Shown one piece after another: positions 1-9,365 of a stretch of DNA of 64,000 nt. The notes beneath the pieces were generated by a model. The model saw only the letters and a program-made list of their open reading frames with translations. It did not search any database and was not told the DNA's origin. The stretch lies in assembly GCA_964385695.1 (NCBI GenBank), contig CAYLQA010000004.1:1-64000 (forward strand). Reading direction: 5' to 3'. Every line of letters begins with the position of its first letter. The stretch's first letter is position 1. The position numbers and the translations under genes are program-made. Origin of the DNA: CAYLQA01 sp964385695. GTDB taxonomy: Bacteria > Desulfobacterota > Desulfobulbia > Desulfobulbales > Desulfurivibrionaceae.

Positions 1-71
1 CTGGCGATGGGACTTGAACCCGCAACCTGCTGATTACAAATCAGCTGCTCTGCCAGTTGAGCTACGCCAGC
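1..71 (-). tRNA. tRNA-Thr (anticodon UGU)
   Basis: Read on the minus strand, the sequence folds as a cloverleaf: acceptor arm GCTGGCG, D arm with AGCTC...GAGC, an anticodon stem CTGAT/ATCAG closing a loop that contains TGT, and a T arm with GGTTCAAGTCCC. The anticodon TGT reads ACA threonine codons. The last acceptor base lies just outside the window, so the gene is cut at its 3' end. The T stem appears to contain one mismatch. Confidence 0.9.
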
Positions 72-216
72 TTGAAGACGGGCAATACTAATCGTTTCGC
101 TTTGAAAGATCAACTTTTTTTTTCTGCACTTTCAAAGCAATTATCGGTCTACCCAGCAAAACTGGATAAGCCCCTTGTGTGTCAAAAAACTTCAGTCAGT
201 TTTATTGCCAAAGGGT

Positions 217-257
217 CTAAAAAAAATCCGGCACCCTGCTTGTAAAACAGGGTGCCG
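217..257 (-). terminator. Rho-independent terminator after qmoC
   Basis: A perfect 10-bp stem (CGGCACCCTG / CAGGGTGCCG, 229-238 and 248-257) with a 9-nt loop is followed on the minus strand by a run of eight T. It lies 24 nt beyond the qmoC stop codon and should end the qmo transcript before the tRNA gene. Confidence 0.85.
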
Positions 258-280
258 AAAATCAGGAGCAAACAGTAAGA

Positions 281-1492
281 CTACTCTTCAGTCGCCGGCT
301 TGGCAAATGCGCTCTCGCGATACTTCTCAAAGGCCATGGCAACGGTCCGGTAAACCATATGCGCGAACTTGGTGTACGGCATATAGAAGAACAGCATGAA
401 TACCGAAACAAGGTGCATGAAGTAGAAGAGATAGGCCAGAACCGGAATACCGATCAGGCGGGTCAACTCGGCACAGAGTCCGGTCACACCAACGGCCATG
501 ATCTCGCCGATCAGGAACCAATCGAAGAAGGTGGGAGTCGTGTTGTTCTCCTCCTCCATCCGAGCCCTGTTCATCCACAGGATGCCTACACCTACGATCA
601 ATGCAATAGCACTGACATTGGCCAGGATCTTGAACGGATCATACAGGGGCAGCGGCCCATGCAAACCAGGAACGAACATACCAACAACATCCTTCTTGAT
701 CATGGCATAGGCGGTGACCATCAGCAGACCGATAAAGGAAAGCAACAGCGGCAGATGGCCGGTGGCACGGTTAGCATTAGGTCCGCACTCCTTGAAGCGT
801 GAATGAGCCAGGATCTCCTTAACAGAGGGAACCAGGAACTCAGTAACAAATTGTCCGACCGAAGGACGGAACTCTGTTTGCACGCCAAGTTTGGCAGACA
901 TATCCTTCCACATATTGGACACACCCTTATAGGCCGCAAAAACCGCAAAGCCGAAGGCTGGAAGGAAAATCATATCAATCAAAATAACGTTCAAGGTCAA
1001 CCCGGCAATGATGGTCGGATGATCCTTGTGTCCGTCAAAAAACATACCAAAGTCAATGGGCTGACCATCAACGGGCAGCTTCATACCACCGGAAAGGAAC
1101 CACACTGCCAGGATAATAAGGGCAGGGATACCGATCAGAAGCGGCAGGTTGCTTCCCTTGGAGGCAAGTTTTGCCAGGCCGCCGGGGAAACCGTAATGGG
1201 TATATGCATAGGCACGAATAGCGCCAAGAACGTCGCCGGGTTTAGCACCACGAGGACAGTATGCGGTACAGTCACCACACTGATGGCACAGCATGACATC
1301 AGGGTCGGCAACAAGCTTGTCTTTGAGTCCCCACTGGGCCCAGATCATCTCCTTCCGGGGGAAGGGTTTATCATCACCGGACAGCGGACAAACAACAGAA
1401 CAGGTCGCACACTGATAACATTTCTTCAGCGTGTCGCCACCTGCACTCTTCAGGTACTTAATAAATTCTAAATCAGGTTGAACACTAGCCAT
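281..1492 (-). CDS. qmoC: QmoC, quinone-interacting membrane-bound oxidoreductase subunit C
   Basis: Membrane subunit of the Qmo complex, which passes electrons between menaquinol and APS reductase. Of 403 residues, the N-terminal part resembles HdrC, with two [4Fe-4S] cysteine clusters (CYQCATCSVVCP and CHQCGDCTAYCP). The rest resembles HdrE/cytochrome b, with several hydrophobic helices (for example around residues 110-130, 165-190 and 245-270). A strong GGAGG ribosome site precedes the ATG. It is the last gene of qmoABC, separated from qmoB by 145 nt that contain a 14-bp hairpin. The HdrC-HdrE fusion and the gene order are typical of QmoC in sulfate reducers, so the call is firm. Confidence 0.95.
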   Translation of the reverse strand: MASVQPDLEFIKYLKSAGGDTLKKCYQCATCSVVCPLSGDDKPFPRKEMIWAQWGLKDKLVADPDVMLCHQCGDCTAYCPRGAKPGDVLGAIRAYAYTHYGFPGGLAKLASKGSNLPLLIGIPALIILAVWFLSGGMKLPVDGQPIDFGMFFDGHKDHPTIIAGLTLNVILIDMIFLPAFGFAVFAAYKGVSNMWKDMSAKLGVQTEFRPSVGQFVTEFLVPSVKEILAHSRFKECGPNANRATGHLPLLLSFIGLLMVTAYAMIKKDVVGMFVPGLHGPLPLYDPFKILANVSAIALIVGVGILWMNRARMEEENNTTPTFFDWFLIGEIMAVGVTGLCAELTRLIGIPVLAYLFYFMHLVSVFMLFFYMPYTKFAHMVYRTVAMAFEKYRESAFAKPATEE

Positions 1493-1577
1493 CTTAAGCC
1501 TCCAGTTATCTCCCTCTTAATGTCAGTAAAAACTGACAGCTCCTATCATTGCCGTGTCCGGCTCCCTCTAACAAACA

Positions 1578-1612
1578 ATCGTTTGGCAGGCAAGTATAGC
1601 CTGCCAAACGAT
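1578..1612 (-). other. Intercistronic 14-bp hairpin between qmoB and qmoC
   Basis: Perfect inverted repeat, arms 1578-1591 and 1599-1612 (GCCTGCCAAACGAT paired with ATCGTTTGGCAGGC) around a 7-nt loop. On the minus strand it is followed by TGTTTGTTAG, which is not a strong U tract. It may be a partial terminator or an mRNA-stabilising element that sets the QmoB:QmoC ratio; that role is inference. Confidence 0.6.
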
Positions 1613-1637
1613 ATTTTCAAGATCCAAACACAAAAGC

Positions 1638-3896
1638 TTAGAAGCCCTTGAAGGGGTTCGGTCCAAGCTCAACTACCTCTTCAACGAACTCTTGGATGAT
1701 ATCACCAACCTTGTCATACTCGTTGATAGCGATCTGGCGAACAGCGCAACGCTCAGCCTCAAGGCCAAGGCTGCCGAGGGTTTCACCGATGTTTGCCATA
1801 CGTTTGTCGGCAATCTCGCTACCCTTAACAAAGTGACACTGGTAATCATCACCAAACTTACAACCAAGAAGCAGGGCGCCGTCCATACCTGCAGACAGAG
1901 CGTCCTTGATCCAGACCATGTTCACGGAACCAAGGCAGCGAACCGGGATAACACGGACCAAAGCGTTCTGGGGCAGATTACGCATGGCAGCCATATCGAG
2001 TGCAGGGTATGCATCGTTCTCACAGGCAAAAACCATGAAGCGCAGTTTATCTTCATCATCATCGGGTACTTCCACAGCCTTAACCATGGAACCGATCATG
2101 TCGATGTTGTAGTTCTTAAAGCCGATGATACGCTCAGGACATGCCCCCATACAGGTACCGCAACGGCGGCAACGTGTGGGATTAGGAAGCGGAGTACCTT
2201 TCTCATCGTCATCCAGAGCACCGAACGGACACTCCTCAGTACAACGCTTACACTGGGTACAACGCTGAAAGAAGAACTCGGGGTAAGTACCGTCACCGGA
2301 GCGGGGGTGAACTGCTACACCGCGATCGGCTGACTCGATAGCCTGGATGGCCTTAAGAGCTGCACCGGTGGCATCGTCAATGGTCTCTTCCATGTTCATT
2401 GCTTTGCGTACACCACCACAGGCGTAAACACCGGTACGGCGGGTCTCGTAAGGAAAGCAGATGAAGTGGGAGTCGGCATAACCGTCAAACAGTTCCAGGT
2501 CCAAGAAGGACGGGCCCTGACGGTAAGCCAGGTTGATGGTCGGGGAGTCGGCAGTGGTGGGAACCATACCGGCTGCCAGAACAACCATATCGACCTCGAT
2601 ATCCAGGTCTTCCTGCAAAAGGGTGTCTTTCGCTTTAACAACCAAGCTGGAGCCGGACTCTTCAACACCGGTCACAGAAGCCTTGGTCATAAAGATGCCA
2701 TCGTCATTCTGGGCACCTTTATAGAACATCTCCATGTTACCCGGGGTGCGCATGTGCTGATAAAGGAGGTATGCCTTACCGTCTGCGTTGTCCTCGCGCA
2801 CGTAACGTGCCTGCTTCAGAGCAACCATGGAGGTGACAGAGTTACAGAAAGGAAAGTCCTGATCGTTCTCTTCTGCACCGGGGCTCATAACAAAGGCCAC
2901 GTTTGCGGGAACCTTACCCTCTTTGGCAAGTTTCTCAAACTGGGCGTTGGTTACAACCTTATCGGATTTTCCAAAGGCCAGATGCTCATACTCGGAAACA
3001 TCTGCAGGGGTCCAACCGGTGGCCAGAACAACGGCACCGAATGCCTCGGCTGCAGGATCGACGTCCATGTACGGCTTCATCCCGGCATTGGGATCTTCCA
3101 TCTCGCCTTTATCAATGAGATCCTGCTCGTCAACAGAGACCTTGGCAGGAGCGTCCCACTCATTATCGGTACCGGCATCCTTGAAGGAAACTTTGTAATC
3201 GCCAGGAGCACCAGCGATACGGGCAACCTCGGTGGTGGTTTTGATGGTGATGTTATCAACACCTTCAACAGCTGCAACCATATCGGCAACAGTAGGATCT
3301 TCAAGATCCAACCAAGGAGCCTTGGTGGGGAACTGCTTACGCCAGCCCAGGGCTTTACCACCCAACTTGTCGGTGGCCTCAACCAAAGTTACAGCACAAC
3401 CGGCATTGGCAGCCTCTTTGGCTGCGGTCAGACCGGCGATACCACCACCCATAACAAGGATGTTCTTGTTGATGGTCTCAAGCTGGTAGGGCTCGGGAAG
3501 TTCACATTTAGAAGCATGAACACAGGCCATACGGACATAGTCCTGGGCCTTTTCGTTAGCATACTCCTTAACGGTCTCTTCGTCTTTTTCCTCGGTGACA
3601 GCTTCCATGCTCCAGGCAACACCTTCACGGATATTTCCGCGAATGGTCAGTTTGTCGTCACCAAAGTTGAACTCATCTATCATAACGCGAGGAGAACAGG
3701 CACAGACAACAACGGTGTTGACACCATCGTTATCAATATCGTTCTGAATCATCTCGCGACCGGCTGCGCTACAGAAAGCCTCGTGGGTCTTGGCCTCCAT
3801 GCTTTGCTCACCAGCAGCACTGACAAGGCCCTCGACATCAAGGGCATCTCCAATACCACAACCCAAGCAGATATAAGCACCGTATTTTTTATCCAT
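1638..3896 (-). CDS. qmoB: QmoB, HdrA-like FAD/iron-sulfur subunit
   Basis: Cytoplasmic subunit of the Qmo complex, 752 residues, close to the usual size. It has an HdrA-like organisation. There is an early GCGIGDALD segment, then an FAD Rossmann motif (VMGGGIAGLTAAKEAA, around residue 150). Two ferredoxin-type clusters follow near residues 560-610 (CTQCKRCTEECPFGAL and CRRCGTCMGACPERII). The C-terminal domain of about 130 residues resembles MvhD (VIPVRCLGSVN, LLLGCKFGDDYQCH), which links HdrA-type proteins to partner reductases. It lies 5 nt downstream of qmoA, so the two are translationally coupled. It is a candidate electron-bifurcating or confurcating element, as proposed for Qmo. Confidence 0.96.
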   Translation of the reverse strand: MDKKYGAYICLGCGIGDALDVEGLVSAAGEQSMEAKTHEAFCSAAGREMIQNDIDNDGVNTVVVCACSPRVMIDEFNFGDDKLTIRGNIREGVAWSMEAVTEEKDEETVKEYANEKAQDYVRMACVHASKCELPEPYQLETINKNILVMGGGIAGLTAAKEAANAGCAVTLVEATDKLGGKALGWRKQFPTKAPWLDLEDPTVADMVAAVEGVDNITIKTTTEVARIAGAPGDYKVSFKDAGTDNEWDAPAKVSVDEQDLIDKGEMEDPNAGMKPYMDVDPAAEAFGAVVLATGWTPADVSEYEHLAFGKSDKVVTNAQFEKLAKEGKVPANVAFVMSPGAEENDQDFPFCNSVTSMVALKQARYVREDNADGKAYLLYQHMRTPGNMEMFYKGAQNDDGIFMTKASVTGVEESGSSLVVKAKDTLLQEDLDIEVDMVVLAAGMVPTTADSPTINLAYRQGPSFLDLELFDGYADSHFICFPYETRRTGVYACGGVRKAMNMEETIDDATGAALKAIQAIESADRGVAVHPRSGDGTYPEFFFQRCTQCKRCTEECPFGALDDDEKGTPLPNPTRCRRCGTCMGACPERIIGFKNYNIDMIGSMVKAVEVPDDDEDKLRFMVFACENDAYPALDMAAMRNLPQNALVRVIPVRCLGSVNMVWIKDALSAGMDGALLLGCKFGDDYQCHFVKGSEIADKRMANIGETLGSLGLEAERCAVRQIAINEYDKVGDIIQEFVEEVVELGPNPFKGF

Positions 3897-3901
3897 TGAT
3901 A

Positions 3902-5155
3902 TTACCTCCCAGCCTGAATAGCTTTCATTGCAGCAGCTGTCGCGCTCTGGGCACAGGTAACAACGTCAGCAGCCTTCTTGGCACAACCACAGGAAGACAT
4001 TCCGGCATCGGCAACGATGAAGCCGTTGTCGTCGGTAGACAGTCCCAGTGCGGCGGCCTGGCCTTTGGCGGCAGGCTCCATACCGGTGGCCAGTACGGCC
4101 ATGTCGACTTTTTCCTGAACCTTCTCACCGGTTACGGCGTTCTCCGCAACAAGGGTCACACTTCCATCATCTTCGGCGACGATATCGGCAACCTTACCTT
4201 TAACAAAGGATACGTTATCGTCAGCCATGATCTTCTCGCGGAACTTCTCGTATTTTCCGGGAGTACGAAGATCGATGTAGAAAACAGTGATCTTTGCTTC
4301 AGGGTATTGAGCGCGGATATAGGTAATCTGCTTCATGGTAGCCATACAGCAGATATAAGAGCAGTACTCAAGATGATTCTCATCACGAGAGCCGGCACAC
4401 TGAACAAAGGCAATGGTCTCGGGCTCTTTGTTATCACCGGGGCGCAGAATCTTACCAGCGGTAGGACCGTTGGGCGCAGCAAGACGCTCCATCTGCATAT
4501 TGGTGATGATTGCATCGGAAGAATCATACTTCAGATTGTCCATCTTGGTGGGATCGTAAGGGTTCCAACCAGTGGCCCAAACGATGGAGGTCACATCCAG
4601 GGTGAACTCTTTTGCCTGCATGTCCAGATCAACTGCATCGTATTTGCAGGCGTCTTTAATGGCAGCAAGGCTTGCCTCGGAACAGGCATCCTTGTCCAGG
4701 ACATACTTCATGGGGAAGGACATGTCGTGGGGCTTGCGTACGGCCTTGCTCTTGCTCATACCGAAGTTGAAATCGTTGTCGATTTCTTCGGTGCAGGCAT
4801 CGGCACAGGCACCACAAGTGGTGCAGTTATTGTTGATGTACCGCGGCTTGGTAGCCAGGGTCACCTGATAGTTGCCAGCATCACCGGATACACCTGTGAC
4901 CTCGGTCATGGTGTAAACCCGTACCCGACGATTGTTGCGGATTCTCTGGAAGTTGATCTCCAGACCGCAGCTCGGGGGACAGAGCTTGGGGAAATACTGG
5001 TTCAGCTGGGTAACACGACCGCCCAGATAAGGGTTTTTTTCGATCAGAAATACATCATTTCCAACCTCTGCGGCTTCCAAGGCAGCTGTAAGACCACTAA
5101 TACCGCCGCCAACGACAAGTACAGCACCTGCAGGTGCGCTGCGTTCGTCTGTCAT
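3902..5155 (-). CDS. qmoA: QmoA, HdrA-like flavoprotein subunit
   Basis: A 417-residue FAD protein of the HdrA family and the first gene of qmoABC. The dinucleotide motif VVGGGISGLTAALEAAE sits near residue 15. A short [4Fe-4S]-type cysteine set (CTTCGACADAC) follows around residue 140, and a second FAD-contacting segment (VLATGMEPAAKG) lies near the C terminus. A GGAGG-like site (AATGGAGGAGAGGC) precedes the ATG. It is separated from aprA by a terminator, so qmoABC probably has its own promoter as well as readthrough from aprBA. Confidence 0.96.
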   Translation of the reverse strand: MTDERSAPAGAVLVVGGGISGLTAALEAAEVGNDVFLIEKNPYLGGRVTQLNQYFPKLCPPSCGLEINFQRIRNNRRVRVYTMTEVTGVSGDAGNYQVTLATKPRYINNNCTTCGACADACTEEIDNDFNFGMSKSKAVRKPHDMSFPMKYVLDKDACSEASLAAIKDACKYDAVDLDMQAKEFTLDVTSIVWATGWNPYDPTKMDNLKYDSSDAIITNMQMERLAAPNGPTAGKILRPGDNKEPETIAFVQCAGSRDENHLEYCSYICCMATMKQITYIRAQYPEAKITVFYIDLRTPGKYEKFREKIMADDNVSFVKGKVADIVAEDDGSVTLVAENAVTGEKVQEKVDMAVLATGMEPAAKGQAAALGLSTDDNGFIVADAGMSSCGCAKKAADVVTCAQSATAAAMKAIQAGR

Positions 5156-5264
5156 GCCTCTCCTCCATTAAAATATATGTTTGATAATACGTTAGCTTTC
5201 TTGACTCAACCGACCAGTCTCGTATTGGTCAACTCAACCAAAAAAACTACGCCTACCCTATGTA

Positions 5265-5304
5265 TAGAAAAATCTCCAGGCACCGTAATCGGTGCCTGGA
5301 GATT
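5265..5304 (-). terminator. Terminator between aprA and qmoA
   Basis: A 15-bp perfect stem (arms 5271-5285 and 5290-5304, AATCTCCAGGCACCG and its complement) with the loop TAAT is followed on the minus strand by TTTTTCT. It lies 34 nt past the aprA stop and splits the apr and qmo transcripts at least partly. Confidence 0.85.
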
Positions 5305-5337
5305 CAAAACTACGCTATCACAATCACTTGGAATTAA

Positions 5338-7353
5338 TTAAACCCAAGGATCGGTCTCAACGATGTTGATACACTCAACCTTCTCACACTTCCACTCCTC
5401 GGTTTTAGGATCGAAAGTAGAGTTAACGAAGGCCTTCCAGTTCTCATCATCACAAGTCGGGAAGTCAGAGCGATAGTAGAAGCCCGGGTAACGGGACTCT
5501 TTACGGAACTCAATGTGGCGGATGTGAGTCTCAACACACCAGATGCGGTGGTAGTTCTCCCAAGCGCGCATAAGCTCGTGCAGATCGCCGGCAGCCATCA
5601 GCTCGGCATCTTCACGCATCATGCGAAGAAGGTCAAGACAGATGTTCAGCAGCTTGCCAGAGGTCATGTAGTAAGTCGCAACACCACCACCGTACTCGTC
5701 GGTAGCTTTCATGAGGCGCATCATCAGACCAGCAGGCTTGCAGTAGTTGGGGTTAACATCAGCAGCGGTGGAAGCACCAACATGCTCATGGTAACGACGA
5801 ACCGGAGCGTAAACCTCGTCTGCGTACTCCTGGGCAGACTTGGGCAGCTCGGGGGTGAAGTCAGCATTGTCGCGACAGAATCTAACCATCATCTTGGCAA
5901 CGATACGACCCTCAGCATGGGAACCGGAAGAGAACTTATGACCGGAAGCACCAACACCATCACCAGCGGTGAACAGACCGTCAACAGTGGTCATACGGTT
6001 GTAGCCCCACTTGTACTGGTGGCTACGAGGACCATCAACGGTGGGGACCCAGTCTTCGGCAGGACCAGAGGTCCAGATACCACAACAACCGGAATGGCTA
6101 CCCAGCATGTACGGTTCGGTCGGCATGATCTCGGAACCTACTTTCTCAGGCTCGATATCCATACCAGCCCAGAGGCCGGCCTGACCTACGGACATATCCA
6201 AGAAGTCTTCCCAAGCCTCAGACTCGAGATGTTTCCAGAACTTCTTAACGCCCTTCTCATCCATACCTTTCTCACGACGCTCGTCGAGGAAGGCGTTCAG
6301 AGCAACATCGGTAGCCATGTAAATGGGACCACGGCCTTCTTTGAGCTCGATCAGCATGAGGTGGTTACGAAGACAGGTCGGGGTAACGGGGGAAGCACCG
6401 TAAGGCATGAACTTCTCCAGCTCGTCCTTAACAGAGTCAACGTTTGCGTAGAACTCGCCCAGACCGTTCTGAACTTTAGCTTTGAACAGAAGGAACCAAG
6501 CACCAACAGGACCGTAACCATCTTTGAAACGGGCCGGGGTGAAACGATTTTCCATCATGGTCAGGGTGGCACCAACCTGAGCACACATGGTGTAGGTGGA
6601 ACCAGCGTTCCATACGGGGTACCAGGCGCGACCTTTACCCTCACCGGTGGAACGGGGACGGAAGATGTTTACTGCACCACCGCAGGCACAGAGCATGGTC
6701 TTGCACTTGAAGACATGAACTTTGTTCTCACGGGTGGAGAAACCGACAGCACCAGCAATCTGGTTGTCTTTGTTCTTGTCGAGGATAAGCTTAACGATGA
6801 AAACACGCTCAAGGCAGTTCTCTTCGCCGAGAGCGGTCTTAGCAGGCTCAGCAACGATGCACTTGTAGGACTCACCGTTGATCATGATCTGCCATTTACC
6901 GGTACGTACGGGGGTTCCACCCTCACGCAGGGTCGGGGCAGGCTTGGCACCGTCAAGGTTCTCGCCGTTCTCGTCTTTCTTCCAGATGGGCAGGCCCCAC
7001 TCCTCGAAGAGTTTAACGGACTCATCAACGTGACGACCGAGGTCATAGATGAGATCCTCACGTACAACGCCCATCAGGTCGTTACGAACCATCTTTACGT
7101 AGTTCTCGATGGGGTTCTCACCGATGTAGGTGTTGATAGCGGACAGACCCTGAGCAACAGCACCGGAACGCTCCATGGAAGCTTTGTCGACCAGTTTGAT
7201 TTTCAGATCGGCAGGAGCCCATTTCATGATCTCGAAAGCAGTACCGCAAGCGGCCATACCACCACCGATGATCAGAACGTCTACATCGTGCTCTACAACC
7301 TCAGGATTGGTAACGGCGGGCAACTCGCCAATTGGCTTATTAGGTAACGCCAT
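5338..7353 (-). CDS. aprA: AprA, adenylylsulfate reductase alpha subunit
   Basis: Flavoprotein subunit of dissimilatory APS reductase, which reduces adenosine 5'-phosphosulfate to sulfite and AMP in the cytoplasm. The 671 residues match the usual length. The FAD-binding motif VLIIGGGMAACGTAFEI lies at about residues 28-44. The substrate region NRFTPARFKDGYGPVGAW and the GSHSGCCGIWTSGPAED segment, which contains the catalytic histidine, are intact. GASGHKFSSGSHAEGR follows in the fumarate-reductase-like fold. The start has a good AAGGAG site and lies 61 nt after aprB. The pairing with QmoABC and the absence of aprM nearby point to the reductive, sulfate-reducer type. Confidence 0.98.
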   Translation of the reverse strand: MALPNKPIGELPAVTNPEVVEHDVDVLIIGGGMAACGTAFEIMKWAPADLKIKLVDKASMERSGAVAQGLSAINTYIGENPIENYVKMVRNDLMGVVREDLIYDLGRHVDESVKLFEEWGLPIWKKDENGENLDGAKPAPTLREGGTPVRTGKWQIMINGESYKCIVAEPAKTALGEENCLERVFIVKLILDKNKDNQIAGAVGFSTRENKVHVFKCKTMLCACGGAVNIFRPRSTGEGKGRAWYPVWNAGSTYTMCAQVGATLTMMENRFTPARFKDGYGPVGAWFLLFKAKVQNGLGEFYANVDSVKDELEKFMPYGASPVTPTCLRNHLMLIELKEGRGPIYMATDVALNAFLDERREKGMDEKGVKKFWKHLESEAWEDFLDMSVGQAGLWAGMDIEPEKVGSEIMPTEPYMLGSHSGCCGIWTSGPAEDWVPTVDGPRSHQYKWGYNRMTTVDGLFTAGDGVGASGHKFSSGSHAEGRIVAKMMVRFCRDNADFTPELPKSAQEYADEVYAPVRRYHEHVGASTAADVNPNYCKPAGLMMRLMKATDEYGGGVATYYMTSGKLLNICLDLLRMMREDAELMAAGDLHELMRAWENYHRIWCVETHIRHIEFRKESRYPGFYYRSDFPTCDDENWKAFVNSTFDPKTEEWKCEKVECINIVETDPWV

Positions 7354-7414
7354 AGTTATTTCTCCTTAAAGCTTTAATTTTAAATTCAGTTCAATAACCT
7401 TTTAATACTACTTA

Positions 7415-7840
7415 CTAGGCCAACATCTGCGGGGTGGGAAGATCACCTTCGAGAAGAAGCTTCTCGTCATCAAGGTTATCACCGCGCTCGCCGGGGTAAG
7501 CATTGGCAGCACCCTCAGCCGTTGTACGGATGGGGAACTTGAAACGCTTCATGTTACCGTTACGGAACTTAACGGTCCACATGATGGAATCAGAACTTCT
7601 CATGGGATGAACCTGGCCGCCCATGGGTACAAAGTCATTGTAACCACGAACAAAGATTGCGCCCTGAGGACAAATCTTTACGCATGAGTAGCACTCCCAG
7701 CAAGCATCGGGCTCCTGGTTGTAAGCTCTCATCTCCTCAACGTTCAGTACCATGAGGTCGTTGGGGCAGATGTACATGCATGCAGTTTTGTCACCACCCT
7801 TGCAACCGTCACATTTGGAAGGATCTACGTAACTTGGCAT
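7415..7840 (-). CDS. aprB: AprB, adenylylsulfate reductase beta subunit
   Basis: Iron-sulfur subunit of APS reductase, 141 residues, carrying two [4Fe-4S] clusters that pass electrons to the AprA flavin. The clusters are bound by CDGCKGGDKTACMYICPND (residues 9-27) and CWECYSCVKICPQGA (near residues 48-62). The insertion between the cysteines of the first cluster is a known AprB trait. The C-terminal tail is the segment that wraps AprA in known structures. It is the first gene of aprBA, preceded by GAGGAGG and a leader of about 250 nt from the predicted promoter. Confidence 0.97.
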   Translation of the reverse strand: MPSYVDPSKCDGCKGGDKTACMYICPNDLMVLNVEEMRAYNQEPDACWECYSCVKICPQGAIFVRGYNDFVPMGGQVHPMRSSDSIMWTVKFRNGNMKRFKFPIRTTAEGAANAYPGERGDNLDDEKLLLEGDLPTPQMLA

Positions 7841-8390
7841 TAACTAACCTCCTCAATTGGATTGAATTTTCCGGGTCCTACTCCATGCAGAACCCGAGTT
7901 TCACAAATTTAGTGTCTTAAAAAGATAGGCTTTTGAGCGACAGATGAGTAGCGCACCGACCCTAGCCAGCAGGTTAAGGTTGGTATGTACTAAATAAAAT
8001 TTAGTCGCAAACTCAAGATGTTACTTCGCAAGCCCCTACATGAGCGTCCTTGTTTTTTCATAAAACTGAAGGATCACTCATTTTTCAAAACAATGGTCTG
8101 TATAATTTCTCACCTGATAAATGTCAAGAAAAAAACAAGCCTACCTATCCCCTTCTCACCGCCCGGTTCTCTTGGGGTTTTGTCCCTTTTTCTCAAGTTG
8201 TTTCCCCTTCATTTCTAAAGCATATCTCTCTTTATTTCAGAGGGTTACCTTAACACTTCATAAAAGTTGCCCATTATGGGTTTGACACACAGCCTATCTA
8301 TGGTTACTTTGTGCCCACCCTTAAGGAGGGAACCATAGCTACTTGTCCTAACGATGTTTTTTTAATTTATAGAATTGAGGAATAAGACTG
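7841..8390. other. Intergenic region: apr leader and divergent upstream region
   Basis: This 550-nt gap between divergent genes holds the apr promoter (8099-8127) and its long leader (about 7841-8092). In the leader are a 7-bp stem with an 11-nt loop (7872-7896, CGGGTTC...GGACCCG on the minus strand) and a small inverted repeat, CTAAATTTTATTTAG. Near 8300-8338 a short inverted repeat, CTATGGTT...GAACCATAG, lies upstream of the 8391 gene and brackets an AAGGAGGG-like stretch with no open frame of note. I recognise no known riboswitch. Confidence 0.6.
8099..8127 (-). promoter_or_regulatory. Sigma-70 type promoter for aprBA
   Basis: On the minus strand the perfect -35 hexamer TTGACA (8122-8127) is separated by exactly 17 nt from TATACA (8099-8104). 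Transcription would start near 8092, about 250 nt before the aprB start codon. Such a strong constitutive-looking promoter suits one of the most abundant enzymes of a sulfate reducer. Confidence 0.75.
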
Positions 8391-9362
8391 ATGAGTGATT
8401 CAAAAACTCCAGGTGCAAATAAGTCACTTTTTGGAGAAACCCTTTCCGGAACAGAAAAAAACCCCAGCCATATCATGCCTGAGAAATTAGACCTGGACAG
8501 CAAGCTCAAGTTTCGCTGCCATCCCGGGGTCTCTTGCTTTACCGCCTGCTGCGGCAATATTAACATTATATTGACCCCCTATGATATCCTGCGCATGCGC
8601 AAAGCCTTAAATTTACCGGCAGATGAATTTCTGCTGCGTTTTACCACCCCTGTATTTCTTGAAAAAACCGACCTTCCCGGCGTCAAGATCCATCTTGACG
8701 AGAATGGCCGCTGCCCCTTTGTTACCGATGAGGGTTGCACAATTTACGAATATCGCCCCACCACCTGCCGTTATTACCCGGTGGGTATGTCCTACTTCCA
8801 CGGAGCCGGTCAGGAAAATAGCGAGGCCGAGGAGTTTTACTTCCTCGTCCAAGAGCCCCATTGCAAAGGACACGAAGAAGACCAGGAGCTTACCATCCGT
8901 GAATGGCGCCAAGACCAAGGCATAGATGAATCCGATGAAATGAACCAGGAGTGGATGGAACTGGTTATGCGCCGCAAGTCATTCGGCCATCAGGCCAGTC
9001 TGAGCGAACCGGCCCAGAAGATGTTCTTTATGGCCAGCACCGATCTTGATAAGTTTCGTGACTTTGTCCTGAGCGACAAGTTCCTTGGTGTCTACGATAT
9101 TGACGACGAGACCCTGGATAAAATCAGGGAAGATGATGTGGAGTTGATGAAGTTTTCCTTCAAGTACCTTGCCTCTTCTCTCTTTGGCACCAAAGATCTG
9201 AAAATAAAAGACGAGGTGATCCAGAAACGGGCCGATGCAATCAAGGCGGACCAAGGCAATGCCGAACAGCGTGCCATGGATACTTACGAAGCACTCAAGA
9301 AGGATCGCGACACCCTCAAAGCCCAGATCGACGCAAAGAAAAAGGGCGACGCAAAGAAGTAG
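8391..9362 (+). CDS. YkgJ-family cysteine cluster protein
   Basis: A 323-residue protein with the cysteine cluster of the YkgJ (zinc/iron-chelating) family. FRCHPGVSCFTACC lies near residues 42-55, CPFV..EGCTIYEYRPTTCRYYP follows near residues 105-130, and a further HCKGH segment comes later. The C-terminal third is charged and helical, probably coiled coil, and ends in a lysine-rich tail. It has no signal peptide, so it is likely cytoplasmic. The ATG follows TTGAGGAAT. It stands alone on the plus strand, divergent from aprBA. Members are presumed metal-cluster proteins of unknown reaction; none is assigned here. Confidence 0.8.
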   Translation: MSDSKTPGANKSLFGETLSGTEKNPSHIMPEKLDLDSKLKFRCHPGVSCFTACCGNINIILTPYDILRMRKALNLPADEFLLRFTTPVFLEKTDLPGVKIHLDENGRCPFVTDEGCTIYEYRPTTCRYYPVGMSYFHGAGQENSEAEEFYFLVQEPHCKGHEEDQELTIREWRQDQGIDESDEMNQEWMELVMRRKSFGHQASLSEPAQKMFFMASTDLDKFRDFVLSDKFLGVYDIDDETLDKIREDDVELMKFSFKYLASSLFGTKDLKIKDEVIQKRADAIKADQGNAEQRAMDTYEALKKDRDTLKAQIDAKKKGDAKK

Positions 9363-9365
9363 TTT

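Noticed and set aside
2466..7347. Very long plus-strand open frames opposite qmoAB and aprA
   Set aside because: Mirror frames caused by codon bias of the real genes; no ribosome sites and no protein-like composition.
7841..8092. Known riboswitch in the apr leader
   Set aside because: No match by eye to SAM, TPP, cobalamin, molybdenum-cofactor or other familiar cores; only one simple stem is visible.
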